NCBI GenBank assembly: GCA_034432935.1
Contig: DAOUBD010000048.1
Span: forward strand, 1-64,000
Length of the DNA: 64,000 nucleotides
Origin: DAOUAG01 sp034432935
GTDB lineage: Bacteria; Chloroflexota; Dehalococcoidia; SM23-28-2; RBG-16-64-32
Direction: 5' to 3'
Shown here: positions 8,576 through 17,557 of the stretch, in pieces
Numbering within the stretch: position 1 is the stretch's first letter
Layout: each line of letters starts with the position of its first letter
Notes under the pieces: generated by a model
What the model saw: only the letters and a program-made list of their open reading frames with translations
Told to the model about the DNA's origin: nothing
Database searches by the model: none
Program-made: the position numbers and the translations under genes

Positions 8576-11487
8576 GTGGCCTTCTCCACCTCCACCGGTA
8601 TCGCCCGGTCCACCTGCTGCTGCACCCAGTTCCAGCGCCAGTAGTTCAGGTGCCCATAGCCGGCGGCGAAGTGAAGCCACTTGACCATCCCCGGCACCAC
8701 GGTGTCGTAGGGCTTCCAGTTGCGGTACTGGTAAGGCTCCCAGGCGTGGTAGACGATCACCTGGCCGGGCCGCGCCGCAGACGAGATCTTGGTACGGATG
8801 TGGAACTCCTCGAAATCGTTGAAGACCCGCACCTCGTCCCCGTCCCGAATGCCTCGGGCCTCGGCGTCCTTCGGGTTCATGATGATGAGCGGGTGGCCCC
8901 GGTGGGTCCGGAGCAAGGTCTCATTGCTGGCCTGGATGGAGTGGATGCTCCAGCGCTGGTGCCCGCTGGTCATGGCCAAGGGGTAGTCGCCCCCTTGCTT
9001 GGGGTTCGGTTTGTGCACCGGGAGCTGCTCTCCTGCCTCCAGGAACCACTCGTGGTCGATGTAGAACTGGATGCGGCGGGTCATCGTGGGATACGGGATC
9101 TTGCGCTCCGTGTGCCACGACAGAGGGTTGACCGTCTCGTCCGGCTTGATGTCCGTGGCAAGGTTCAAGCCGATGGCGTCGGCGCCCAGCCCCGTGAAGC
9201 GAATGATGCCCTTCTGGCGCACCTTCTTTAGGGTGGTCTTCTCCGGCAGCGCCCCCACCCGTACAGTATCGGCGATCATGTCCTCGGCCAGCTTCTCGTG
9301 GTCCTTCTCCTTAACGGCGCCGTGCATGGTGAAGACGTCATAGACGTCGTCCAGGCGATAGCGGCGCCCGCCATCGTCCACATACTCGCCGATCTCCCGC
9401 TGGCGGGCCCGCTCCTGGAGCTTTTTGGCCAGGAGGGCGAAGATCTCCCATTCGGGCTTGGATTCGCCGATGGGGTCTACTGCCTTGTCGGAGAAGGTCA
9501 GGAAGTTGGTGTGGATGGTAGGGAAGCGGAAATCTACCTTTTCGTAGAACGCAGCGGCTGGCAGGACGATGTCCGAGAAGTAGGCGGTGGTGCTCATGCG
9601 GATGTCGCAGGCCACGACGAGCTTGAGCTTTGGCCAGAGCTCATTCAGCAGTTGCTTGAAGCCGCCGCGGGTCCGGCGGAGGGTGGAGCCGGCGACCCCG
9701 AAGTACACCCGAGGCGCCTTGCCGGGCGCCGGCCGGATGAGTCCGTCCCACCAGCCCTTGGCCTGGGCCTCCTGGATGTACTCATCGAAGCTACGCTTCA
9801 TCGTCGGGTCGTTCCACTCGGGCCGGTTCCATACGTCCTTGTACCCGGCGTGGTAGTACCAGTAGAAGGCGGGAGGCACCAGGAGGGGCGTCGGCGGCAT
9901 GTCCGTCACCGTCTTGCCCCGCACCTCGTCCCGCTCGGTCTCGATGAGGATCATCTCCTCCGTCAGCGTGTCGTCCTCGTCCAGGAGCCGCTTCTCCGTC
10001 TCCCTGGCCTTGCGGGCGAAGGCGAGGAAGCCCTCCAGGCCGGGGCGCGTCTTCAGCATCTCGCTGGAGACGAGCTGGGCGCTGTTCCAGCCGCGCATGC
10101 CCGTGCCCTTGCGCCCGAAGTTGCCGGTGAGGGCCAGGACCAGGGCCATGGCCCGTTCCATGAGGTCGCCGTGGTAGTACTTGTTGACGTTGAACCCCTG
10201 AAGGATGTGGACTGCCTTGGCGTTGGCTGCCTTAAGGGCCAACTTGCGGATGAGATCCGGTTTTACCCCCGTGATGGCGTAGGCCTTCTCCGGCGTGTAG
10301 TCGTTGAGGGTCTCCTTGAGGAACTCGAAGGCGGGGCGCACCTCCTGCCGGGTGCCATCCTTGAGGGTGGCGGTGGCGCTGCCCGTGAGGGCGGGGTCGG
10401 CTTCGCCCAGCCGCAGGGTGCCGCGGGGCGCCTTGACGATGCTGCCGCTGTTCTTGTCCAGCCAGTAGAACTGGTCGTCGCGGCCCCCGTCCTCCAGGTC
10501 GCTGTGGCGCAAGAAGCGCCCATTGTCCGTGCGCACCAGCAGCGGCAGGTCCGTCTGCTCCTTGACGAAGTCCTCCTTCACCTTGCCCTCGTCGATGATG
10601 ACGCGGCACATGGCCAGGGCTAAGGCGGCGTCGGTGCCCGGCTCGATGGGCACCCAGAGGTCGGCGTGGAAGGAGGATGCGTTGTAGTCCGGGGCGATGG
10701 AGATGACCTCGGCCCCGTGGTATTTCGCCTCCCAGATGAAGTGGGCCGAAGGGATGCGGGTGTAGACGGGGTTCATGTGCCAGACGAAGATGAGGTCCGA
10801 GTGGAACCAGTCGTCGATGGAGGAGGCGAACTGGAACTTGCCGAAGGTCTGGTAGAGCCCCACGTTGTAGTCTGAGGTGAGGCCGTTGCCGTCCAGGGTG
10901 GTGCCGCCCAGCAGGCGCACCAGGCGCCAAGCGGGAGTCGATCCGTTGACGACGCCTCCCTCCCCGTTGCCGTACTCCAGGATGACGGTCTCTGGGCCCG
11001 CCTCCTGGATGGCGTCCAGGATGGCGTCGGCGATCTCAGTGAGGGCCTGGTCCCAGGAGATGCGCTCCCACTTGCCCTCGCCCCTCTGGCCGGCGCGCTT
11101 CAGAGGGTATTTCAAGCGCTCCGCGCCGTACATAACGCGGCTGAAGCAAGCGCCCTTCTGGCAGCCCCTGGGGTTCATATCGGGCACGCCCTTCTCCACC
11201 AGAGGGTAGATGCCCGACTGCTCTTCCCGCCAAACGATGCCGTCCTTGGTGTAGACGCGGAAGGAGCAGCCGCCGGGATAGCAGTCGTTGAGGTGAGTCC
11301 CCCAGGTGACCTTGTCCCAGGTCCACTTCCTGCGGAAGATGTCTTCCCAACTGGAGTAGGGGTAGTAGCGGTAGACCTCCTCCTGGGCGTTGGAGGTCAG
11401 GAGCCTGAAGCCGAGGCGGGACAGGCTGAGGCCCACCGCTGAGCCGGCGGCGGTCTTGAGGAACGTCCTTCGGGATACGGGCCGCAT
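8572..11487 (-). CDS. Type II DMSO-reductase-family molybdopterin alpha subunit 1, Tat-exported
   Basis: 971 residues, the longest alpha here. A twin-arginine signal lies at residues 4-15 (SRRTFLKTAAG), so it should be exported folded by Tat; it is the only one of the six alphas with one. The FS0 cluster ligands are His65, Cys69, Cys74 and Cys109. Asp206, in the SDYNVG segment preceding QTFGK, aligns with the molybdenum-ligand Asp of NarG and EbdA, which defines type II enzymes. The full bis-MGD domain including the C-terminal molydopterin domain is intact. Relatives include ethylbenzene dehydrogenase and steroid C25 dehydrogenase, which hydroxylate alkyl carbons with water. It follows alpha 2 by 38 bp in the operon and overlaps the transporter gene. 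Confidence 0.88.
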   Translation of the reverse strand: MRPVSRRTFLKTAAGSAVGLSLSRLGFRLLTSNAQEEVYRYYPYSSWEDIFRRKWTWDKVTWGTHLNDCYPGGCSFRVYTKDGIVWREEQSGIYPLVEKGVPDMNPRGCQKGACFSRVMYGAERLKYPLKRAGQRGEGKWERISWDQALTEIADAILDAIQEAGPETVILEYGNGEGGVVNGSTPAWRLVRLLGGTTLDGNGLTSDYNVGLYQTFGKFQFASSIDDWFHSDLIFVWHMNPVYTRIPSAHFIWEAKYHGAEVISIAPDYNASSFHADLWVPIEPGTDAALALAMCRVIIDEGKVKEDFVKEQTDLPLLVRTDNGRFLRHSDLEDGGRDDQFYWLDKNSGSIVKAPRGTLRLGEADPALTGSATATLKDGTRQEVRPAFEFLKETLNDYTPEKAYAITGVKPDLIRKLALKAANAKAVHILQGFNVNKYYHGDLMERAMALVLALTGNFGRKGTGMRGWNSAQLVSSEMLKTRPGLEGFLAFARKARETEKRLLDEDDTLTEEMILIETERDEVRGKTVTDMPPTPLLVPPAFYWYYHAGYKDVWNRPEWNDPTMKRSFDEYIQEAQAKGWWDGLIRPAPGKAPRVYFGVAGSTLRRTRGGFKQLLNELWPKLKLVVACDIRMSTTAYFSDIVLPAAAFYEKVDFRFPTIHTNFLTFSDKAVDPIGESKPEWEIFALLAKKLQERARQREIGEYVDDGGRRYRLDDVYDVFTMHGAVKEKDHEKLAEDMIADTVRVGALPEKTTLKKVRQKGIIRFTGLGADAIGLNLATDIKPDETVNPLSWHTERKIPYPTMTRRIQFYIDHEWFLEAGEQLPVHKPNPKQGGDYPLAMTSGHQRWSIHSIQASNETLLRTHRGHPLIIMNPKDAEARGIRDGDEVRVFNDFEEFHIRTKISSAARPGQVIVYHAWEPYQYRNWKPYDTVVPGMVKWLHFAAGYGHLNYWRWNWVQQQVDRAIPVEVEKAT

Positions 11488-11525
11488 GCCATCACCGTCG
11501 CATTCCTAGGCCCGAAGCGGGCCGC

Positions 11526-14330
11526 CTAATTTACCCTCTCCACTTCCAGCCTCACCAGCCTGTCGATGGGCACAGGCTGCCAACACTCCGCCCGGAAGCG
11601 GAGGTGGCCGTATCCCCCTGCCAGGTGGAGCCACTTGACCATGCCTGGTTCGGCGTTGGATGGATCCTTCCAGTCCTTGTACATGAGGGGCTCGAAGCCG
11701 TTGTAGACGATGACCTGGCCGGGACGAACGGCGTGCGATATCTTGGCCCAGACCCGGAAGGAGCCCTTATCGTTGTAGGCCCGCACCTCGTCGCCCTCGC
11801 GGATGCCGCGGGCCGCGGCATCCTCGGCGCTGATGAACATGAAGGGCCGCCCCTGGTGGGTGTTCTGGATCAGGCGGTTCATGATGTTGGCGGCATGGAT
11901 GCTCCAGCGGGGGTGCCCGCTGGTAAGCTGTAGCGGGTAGTCGCCCCCCATCTTGGGGGCGTCCTTGTGCACCGGCAGCTCCTCGCCAGCCTCCAGGAAC
12001 CAGTCGTGATCTATGTAGAACTGGGCGCGGCGGGTGAGGGTCGGGTAGGGCCACTTCTTCTCGGTGTGGTGCCGCAAGGGCGTGTGCACCTCGTTGGGCT
12101 TGAGATCAGAGCCCTGGTTCACGGCCATGGGCTGGAGCCCCCAGTCCTGGAAGCGCAGGTGGCCCTTCTTGCGCAGGGTCTCGATGGTGGTGCCTTCGGG
12201 CAGGGTGCCGTCTAGGGTGCCGTCCTGGATGTACTCCTGGATGAGCTTTTCGTCCTCATCGAAGTATCCGTTGAGGGTGTACCGGGCGTGCAGATCGTCG
12301 AGACGCCGGACCATGCCGCGGGCGTCAGTGTACTCCAGGAAGCCCCGTGCCTTGGCCCGCTCCTCGATCTTCTTGGTGAGGAGGCGGAAGATCTCCGGCT
12401 CCGACTTGGCCTCCCCTTGGGGCTCGACGGACTTATCGTTGAACACCATCTGGTTCATATGGGAGGTGGAGAAGTGGAAGTTGATCTTTTCGGCGTGGGT
12501 GGCGGCCGGCAGGACGATGTCTGAGTACATGCCAGTGGTGTTCATTCGCCAGTCGATGAAGACGGCCATCTTCAGCTTTGGCCACAGGCTCTTCAGCAGT
12601 TGATTCTGGCCTCCCCTGGTGCGGCGCAGGGTGTCGCCGCCCACCTCGAAGTAGACGCGGGGCGTGGTCTCTGGCCCGGGGCGCACGTGCCCCTGCCACC
12701 AGCCCTTCTGGAGGGCCTCGTTCATGTACTCGTCGAACGGCCGCTTCATGCTGGGGTCGTGCCACTCGCGGCGGTTCCAGTTCTCCTTGAAGCCGCAGTG
12801 GTAGTACCAGAAGAAGGCCGGGGGCGCGACTTCGCTCATGGCCGCGGCGCGGGTAGAGAGCTCCGTAACGGCCAGCTCCTGGGTCACCGTGGGGTCCTCG
12901 GCCTTGAGGCTGCGGAGCATCGCTTCCACCATCTGGAGGGCCCGCTCCGTCCCTGCCGGCCCGGGCTCCATCTTCATGCCGGTCATGAGTCCCGGCCAGG
13001 GGCCGACGGACCAGATGCGGATGCCGGAGCCCTTGCGCCCCCAGTTGCCGCTGAGGGCCAGGAGCAGACACATGGCGCGTTCCATAAGGTCGGCGTGGTA
13101 GTTCTTGCAGGAGTTGAACCCCAAGAGGATGTTGGTGCGGCCCCTGGCCACCTTGCGGGCCAGGGAGCGGATGGCCTCCGCGCTGAGCTGGCAGATCTGG
13201 CCCGCCTTCTCCGGCGTGTAGTCCTCCAGCCGCTGCTTCACCAGCTCGAACACCGGCGTCACCTGCACCCGTGCGCCGCCGGCCAACTCGACCTCGAAGA
13301 CGCCCTCGAGGGCCGGGTCCGCCGCGCCCAGGTCGAGCGTACCGCGGGGCGCCTCGGCGAGGCCGCGGCTCTTGCTGTCCCACCAGTAGAACTGGTCGTC
13401 GCGCCCGCCCTCCTGGAGGTCCTTCTGCCTTAGGTACCGGCGCGTGTCCAGGCGGACCAGGAGGGGCAGGTCGGTCTGCTCCTTGACGAACTGGGCGTTA
13501 TAGATCTTCTCGTCGATGAGGGTCTTGGCCATCCCCAGGGCCAGCGCGGCGTCAGTGCCTGGGCGTACCGGCAGGTGGTAGTCGGCGTGGACGGCCGAGG
13601 GGCTGAAGTCCGGGGCGATGGTGACGACGTAGGCGCCCTTATATCGCGCCTCCGATACGTAGTGGTAATAGGGTATACGGGTGTAGACGGGGTTCATGTG
13701 CCAGATGAGGACGACGTCCGAGAGGAACCAGTCGTCGACGCTGCTGGCGAAGATCTTGCCGAAGGTGAGGTACATGCCGGGGGCGAAGTCGTTGACCACG
13801 CCATCCAGGTCCATCGTCACGCCGCCGATCAGGCTCTGGAAGCGCATGATGGCGCCGAGGGCCATGGGGCCGCCCTGGGCCCCCGTCATCTCGTGGACGA
13901 TGGACTGGGGCCCCTGCTCCTGGATGGCATCGAGAACGGCATCGGCTACCTCGGTCAGGGCCTCGTCCCAGGAGATGCGCTTCCAGCGGCCGGAGCCTCG
14001 CTCGCCGGCCCTCTTCATCGGGTAGAGGATGCGCTCTTTGGAGTACAGCATCTGGCCCCACATGGCGCCCTTCTGGCAACCCATGGGGTTCAGGTCGGGC
14101 ACGCCATCTTCGATGATCTGGTAGGTGGCGCCGGGCTCCTCGTGCAGGACGATGCCGTCCTTCACGTAGACGCGGAAGGGACAGTTGCCGGGGTAGCAGT
14201 CCACGCAGTGGGAGACCCAAGCCACCTTGTCCCACTGCCAGCGCTGGCGCTGGACATCTTCCCAGGCCCTGTATTCCTCTACTTGGCCGTTGCCGGCTGG
14301 CCGTAGTGTCCGCAGTGCCGTTTTCGCCAT
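11526..14330 (-). CDS. Type II DMSO-reductase-family molybdopterin alpha subunit 2
   Basis: 934 residues. FS0 ligands are His41, Cys45, Cys50 and Cys85; the putative molybdenum ligand is Asp181 in NDFAPG. The N-terminus (MAKTALRTLRPAG) has no RRxFL motif or hydrophobic segment, so there is no Tat signal. The start at 14330 has AAGGGGG upstream and gives a length matching its paralogues; the frame runs back to 14474 inside the chaperone gene. It lies 11 bp after that chaperone (14342-15004), so the order gamma-beta-chaperone-alpha matches one enzyme set. The likely reaction is oxygen-independent hydroxylation or dehydrogenation of a hydrocarbon-like substrate; the substrate is unknown. Confidence 0.87.
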   Translation of the reverse strand: MAKTALRTLRPAGNGQVEEYRAWEDVQRQRWQWDKVAWVSHCVDCYPGNCPFRVYVKDGIVLHEEPGATYQIIEDGVPDLNPMGCQKGAMWGQMLYSKERILYPMKRAGERGSGRWKRISWDEALTEVADAVLDAIQEQGPQSIVHEMTGAQGGPMALGAIMRFQSLIGGVTMDLDGVVNDFAPGMYLTFGKIFASSVDDWFLSDVVLIWHMNPVYTRIPYYHYVSEARYKGAYVVTIAPDFSPSAVHADYHLPVRPGTDAALALGMAKTLIDEKIYNAQFVKEQTDLPLLVRLDTRRYLRQKDLQEGGRDDQFYWWDSKSRGLAEAPRGTLDLGAADPALEGVFEVELAGGARVQVTPVFELVKQRLEDYTPEKAGQICQLSAEAIRSLARKVARGRTNILLGFNSCKNYHADLMERAMCLLLALSGNWGRKGSGIRIWSVGPWPGLMTGMKMEPGPAGTERALQMVEAMLRSLKAEDPTVTQELAVTELSTRAAAMSEVAPPAFFWYYHCGFKENWNRREWHDPSMKRPFDEYMNEALQKGWWQGHVRPGPETTPRVYFEVGGDTLRRTRGGQNQLLKSLWPKLKMAVFIDWRMNTTGMYSDIVLPAATHAEKINFHFSTSHMNQMVFNDKSVEPQGEAKSEPEIFRLLTKKIEERAKARGFLEYTDARGMVRRLDDLHARYTLNGYFDEDEKLIQEYIQDGTLDGTLPEGTTIETLRKKGHLRFQDWGLQPMAVNQGSDLKPNEVHTPLRHHTEKKWPYPTLTRRAQFYIDHDWFLEAGEELPVHKDAPKMGGDYPLQLTSGHPRWSIHAANIMNRLIQNTHQGRPFMFISAEDAAARGIREGDEVRAYNDKGSFRVWAKISHAVRPGQVIVYNGFEPLMYKDWKDPSNAEPGMVKWLHLAGGYGHLRFRAECWQPVPIDRLVRLEVERVN

Positions 14331-14341
14331 CGTGTGCCCCC

Positions 14342-15004
14342 TTATGCGCTCTCTAGCACGGCCCGCCCAAGGTACTTCCGATCCGCTTGTATGAACTGGA
14401 GGCCGAAGGCCGCCAGCGACTTGTAGAAGGGTACTGTGCGCTCCCGCTTTAGCGCCGTCGCCAAGCGGGGCCACCAGTTCAGGAGCTGCCGGTCCAGGAA
14501 GTCGCGTTGGGCGAGGAGATAGGACGTGCGGTCCTCGCCCTCTTCCTCCTGTCGGGCTGACAAGTAGTGCATGAACTCCAGCTCCACGCTGGCGTGGTCT
14601 GGCATGTGGCCCGGCGCGATCTTCAGTCCGAAGAAGTTGTAAAAGCGCACCAGCTCCTCCATGGTGCGCATGCGGTCTGCCGTGTGGTGGCCGCTGTAGA
14701 GGGGACAGGGCGCTCGCCCTCGGGCCCCCACCTCGAACAGGCGGATGTACTCCGACTGGAAGGCATCGTAGTCGGAAGGCGCATGCCAGCGGCCCTGGGG
14801 CCCCGGGTTCAGGCGGTAGGGCAACTGGGCGCAGAGGGACGCCACCTCTTGCGTCCAGGCACCGGCCGTCACCTGGGAGTGGAACTCGCGGTCGGGAAAG
14901 GATACGGCGCCTGATAGGAGGAGGTACAGGCGGCTCCTGGCCTCTGCCGCAGCCCCTGCCTCACCTGCCGTCTCCACCTTCTCCTTGGCGGCTATGGCGG
15001 CCAC
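14342..15004 (-). CDS. TorD/NarJ-type molybdoenzyme assembly chaperone (set 2)
   Basis: About 220 residues, all-alpha, of the nitrate reductase delta/TorD/DmsD chaperone family, which holds the alpha subunit until the molybdenum cofactor is inserted. The segments FQSEYIRLFEVG, CPLYSGHH and ELEFMHYLS are family-like and are shared almost unchanged with the second chaperone at 16865. The start is taken at the GTG at 15004 with GGAAGGGAG just upstream; the frame extends to 15340 but that part lies over the beta gene and is not family-like. It sits between beta (15031) and alpha (14330), consistent with dedicated maturation of that enzyme set. Confidence 0.82.
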   Translation of the reverse strand: MAAIAAKEKVETAGEAGAAAEARSRLYLLLSGAVSFPDREFHSQVTAGAWTQEVASLCAQLPYRLNPGPQGRWHAPSDYDAFQSEYIRLFEVGARGRAPCPLYSGHHTADRMRTMEELVRFYNFFGLKIAPGHMPDHASVELEFMHYLSARQEEEGEDRTSYLLAQRDFLDRQLLNWWPRLATALKRERTVPFYKSLAAFGLQFIQADRKYLGRAVLESA

Positions 15005-15030
15005 GTGCTCCCTTCCTGCCGGCGAGTCCG

Positions 15031-16077
15031 CTACTTCCAGACGATCTCGGCTGGATCGCGGTCCCAGGGCTTGAACATGTCCTTCCACCAGTAGGCGATC
15101 AGCGTGTCCATGAGCTCCGACTTGCCCCCGTTGCGGGTCTTGTTCATCTCGGCCTTCAGTGTCTCCAAGGCCGATGACACCTTGGGGCCGAAGAGGGTCT
15201 CCAGGTACTCGGTGGGGATGCGCGGGGTGCTTTCGTCGAAGTTGCCGTTCTCGTCCAGGCGCGCTGGGCCGATGGGCGGAATATAGAAGACGTTGGGTTC
15301 CGTCCCGTACTCCGGGTGCAGCGGCAAGGCGACTTTCCACTTGTCGACCAGCTTGTAGATGGGGCCCTCGGGGTCATCCCGGACGCCGAACCAGACGGCG
15401 CGGCCGGGGCACTGGCGGACGCAGGCGGGGGCCACCATCTGCTCCACGCGGGGGAAGCACATGATGCACTGCTGGCTGACCTGGCGCACGAAGTTGAAGT
15501 AGATCTTCTTGTAGGGGCAGGCCTCTAGGCAGAACTGATAGCCGCGGCAGCGGTTCTCGTCCCGCAGGACGATGCCGTCCTCCTGGCGCTTGTACATGGC
15601 CCCGCGGGGGCAGGCCTCGACGCAGACGGGCTTGGTGCAGTGGTTGCAGAGGCGGGGCATGTAGAAGTAGTAGGAGTTGGGATACTCGCCGGCGCCCTGG
15701 TCTTCGTCCCAGTTGGGGCCCCACTTGGGGTCCTCGCCGACGGGGTGCAGGTAGACCGACTGCCCCTTGCCCCCGTAGAGGACCTCATCGTAGTTGAACT
15801 GCCAGCCGCCGCCCCACTCTTCCCGCGTGGGGCGCCGCCCGGGCCGGGGCACGCCGTCTGCATAGCCGCCGCCCATGGTCTCCCAGTCCCGGGGGTGCCC
15901 CCGCCCGGGCAGGGTGTTGACGGTGCACCACCACTGGTAATCGGTGCCTTCGTCGCGGGTCCAAAGGACCTTGCAGGCGACGGAGCAGGTCTGGCAGCCG
16001 ATGCATTTGTTTAGGTCGAAGACCATCGCCACCTGCCGCTGTCCGCTCTGGGCCGCTTTCCTTCCGTTCCTAGCCAT
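15031..16077 (-). CDS. Type II DMSO-reductase-family Fe-S beta subunit (set 2)
   Basis: 348-residue electron-transfer subunit with four ferredoxin-type cysteine groups: CIGCQTCSVAC near residue 25, CNHCTKPVCVEACP, CRGYQFCLEACP, and CIMCFP paired with CVRQCP. This is the NarH/EbdB/DdhB pattern and should carry electrons from the alpha subunit's FS0 cluster to the heme b gamma subunit. The ATG at 16077 has GGAGGGAG upstream. No signal peptide; in this family the beta subunit normally rides with a Tat-bearing alpha, if at all. It lies between gamma (16129) and chaperone (15004). Confidence 0.92.
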   Translation of the reverse strand: MARNGRKAAQSGQRQVAMVFDLNKCIGCQTCSVACKVLWTRDEGTDYQWWCTVNTLPGRGHPRDWETMGGGYADGVPRPGRRPTREEWGGGWQFNYDEVLYGGKGQSVYLHPVGEDPKWGPNWDEDQGAGEYPNSYYFYMPRLCNHCTKPVCVEACPRGAMYKRQEDGIVLRDENRCRGYQFCLEACPYKKIYFNFVRQVSQQCIMCFPRVEQMVAPACVRQCPGRAVWFGVRDDPEGPIYKLVDKWKVALPLHPEYGTEPNVFYIPPIGPARLDENGNFDESTPRIPTEYLETLFGPKVSSALETLKAEMNKTRNGGKSELMDTLIAYWWKDMFKPWDRDPAEIVWK

Positions 16078-16128
16078 GGCATCTCCCTCCGGCCGGCCGC
16101 GTCGGGCCGGATTCTCTCCAATCTGCTG

Positions 16129-16776
16129 CTATTCGATGACCAGCTCGCGCCACTCCTTGGAGAACGATTTCAGTCCGGCGCGTTCTTGGCTGGAGCCCTC
16201 CCATACGGCGAAGGCCACCTTCGCTGCCTTCTTGTTGTTGAAGGAGACGGCGTCCTTGCCCCCTGCCGTGATATCCCGCGCGAAGACGACCTCCCAGCGG
16301 CCGTCCTGGTAGCGTGCTTGCGCCCGCACCTTGCTCTGGGGCGATTTAGCGACCGTGCCAAGCCCCCTGGCGATCAACTCTTGGGCCTCTCCCTCGGGGA
16401 AGTTGGCGCGCCAGAACCAGGCGTTGACAGGCTGCCTCTCGGAGCCCATGGTGGTTAGCGGGGCGTCGCCGTTGAGAGGGAAGAGGATACCGGCCGCGTC
16501 GGGGAAGACCGAGCCGTCACCGTAGTCCGCGTTCTTACTGTCGTCGGCCCACTCCAGCCGGAACAGGATGTCTTGCGAGTTGTGGGCCGCCTGGACCTTC
16601 AGGAGCCGCACGGCCCCGATGGGTTTGCCGGCCCAGACCGTGCGGACGTAGCGGGAGGGTTGCACATGGAGGGGCGTCCCCCCCAAGCGCAGCTCCTCCG
16701 CCGGCACCTTGGCCCACTGGGCGGCGCCGGGGTTGAGCAGGGTGCGCGTAGCAAGCTGTAGCTTAACGGCTTTCAT
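16129..16776 (-). CDS. Ethylbenzene dehydrogenase-like heme b gamma subunit (set 2)
   Basis: 215 residues, matching the EbdC/DdhC/SerC-type gamma subunit that binds one heme b and passes electrons to an external acceptor. The segment PLTTMGSERQPVNAWFWRA contains the Met expected as one axial ligand. A later Lys-rich KVAFAVWEGSSQERAG segment probably supplies the Lys ligand, as in ethylbenzene dehydrogenase. No signal peptide is visible, although known family members are periplasmic. The ATG at 16776 has AGGAGG upstream. A roughly 88 bp gap separates it from the preceding chaperone gene. Confidence 0.85.
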   Translation of the reverse strand: MKAVKLQLATRTLLNPGAAQWAKVPAEELRLGGTPLHVQPSRYVRTVWAGKPIGAVRLLKVQAAHNSQDILFRLEWADDSKNADYGDGSVFPDAAGILFPLNGDAPLTTMGSERQPVNAWFWRANFPEGEAQELIARGLGTVAKSPQSKVRAQARYQDGRWEVVFARDITAGGKDAVSFNNKKAAKVAFAVWEGSSQERAGLKSFSKEWRELVIE

Positions 16777-16864
16777 CCGGCGTTCCTCCTGCAAGAGACG
16801 GGAACAGATACGTTTTTGCTGCCCCGAAAATCGCTTCCTTTATCTGGCACTACACATCCCCCCG

Positions 16865-17557
16865 TCAGTCGGGCAAGAGCCCGATTTGCGCGTCGGGCTT
16901 TCCCCCACGCTCCCGCAAGGCCCTCTCGTCCTCTCGACAGTAGCGTTCCGCGAGGCGCAGCAGCGCGCCGTAGAAGGGCGGGGCTCCGCACTCCTCGGCC
17001 CGGGCCCGTAGCCCCGGGAGCCAGCGGCAGAGGTGCCGCGCCAAGAAGTCCCGTTGGGCGGCTGCCAACCCTGCCGTGGGCTTGCCAGCGCCCAGGTTCG
17101 CAGCCTCCTTGAAGGACAGATAGTGCATGAACTCTAGCTGGGCGCAAAGGTGGTCCGGCTGGTCACCCGGCCGGGTCTTCAGACCGAAGTGCTCGTAGAA
17201 CCGGACCGTCTCTTCCATTAGCTTCATGCGTCCGCTGCGGTGATACCCTTCGTAGAGGGGGCATGGCGGGCGTCCTGGCCCCACCTCGAACAGCCGGATG
17301 TACTCCGCTTGCACCTCATCGAAGGCCAGGGACGAATCGGACAGCGCCCGCGCCTCCTCCGGGTCCACGACGAAGCTGAAGGGAAGCCGGCTGGCCTCTT
17401 CCTCTAATCCGGCTAAGAACTGGCCGGAGGCTGCCTCCTCTACCAGCCCGGGCGATGGGAAAGAGAGGGCCGTGGCCAAGCGCAGATAGAGGGCGCTGCG
17501 GACCGCTGCCGCCACCTGCTCCGGCGAGCTGAGATCTGTGAGCCGCATGATGGTCAT
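16865..17557 (-). CDS. TorD/NarJ-type molybdoenzyme assembly chaperone (set 1)
   Basis: 230 residues, same family as 14342-15004: VQAEYIRLFEVG, CPLYEGYHRSG and LEFMHYLSF are shared with it. The ATG at 17557 overlaps the beta stop (ATGA, 17554-17557), so translation is coupled; a slightly later ATG at 17548 is an alternative. The predicted role is folding and cofactor loading of an alpha subunit. No alpha gene follows directly: the next gene is a second gamma, so its client is probably one of the two alpha proteins at the operon end. Confidence 0.83.
   Translation of the reverse strand: MTIMRLTDLSSPEQVAAAVRSALYLRLATALSFPSPGLVEEAASGQFLAGLEEEASRLPFSFVVDPEEARALSDSSLAFDEVQAEYIRLFEVGPGRPPCPLYEGYHRSGRMKLMEETVRFYEHFGLKTRPGDQPDHLCAQLEFMHYLSFKEAANLGAGKPTAGLAAAQRDFLARHLCRWLPGLRARAEECGAPPFYGALLRLAERYCREDERALRERGGKPDAQIGLLPD

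Noticed and set aside
8572..14330. Respiratory nitrate reductase (NarGH)
   Set aside because: The alphas are about 930-970 residues, not about 1200, and the gammas are EbdC-like rather than the NarI membrane cytochrome.
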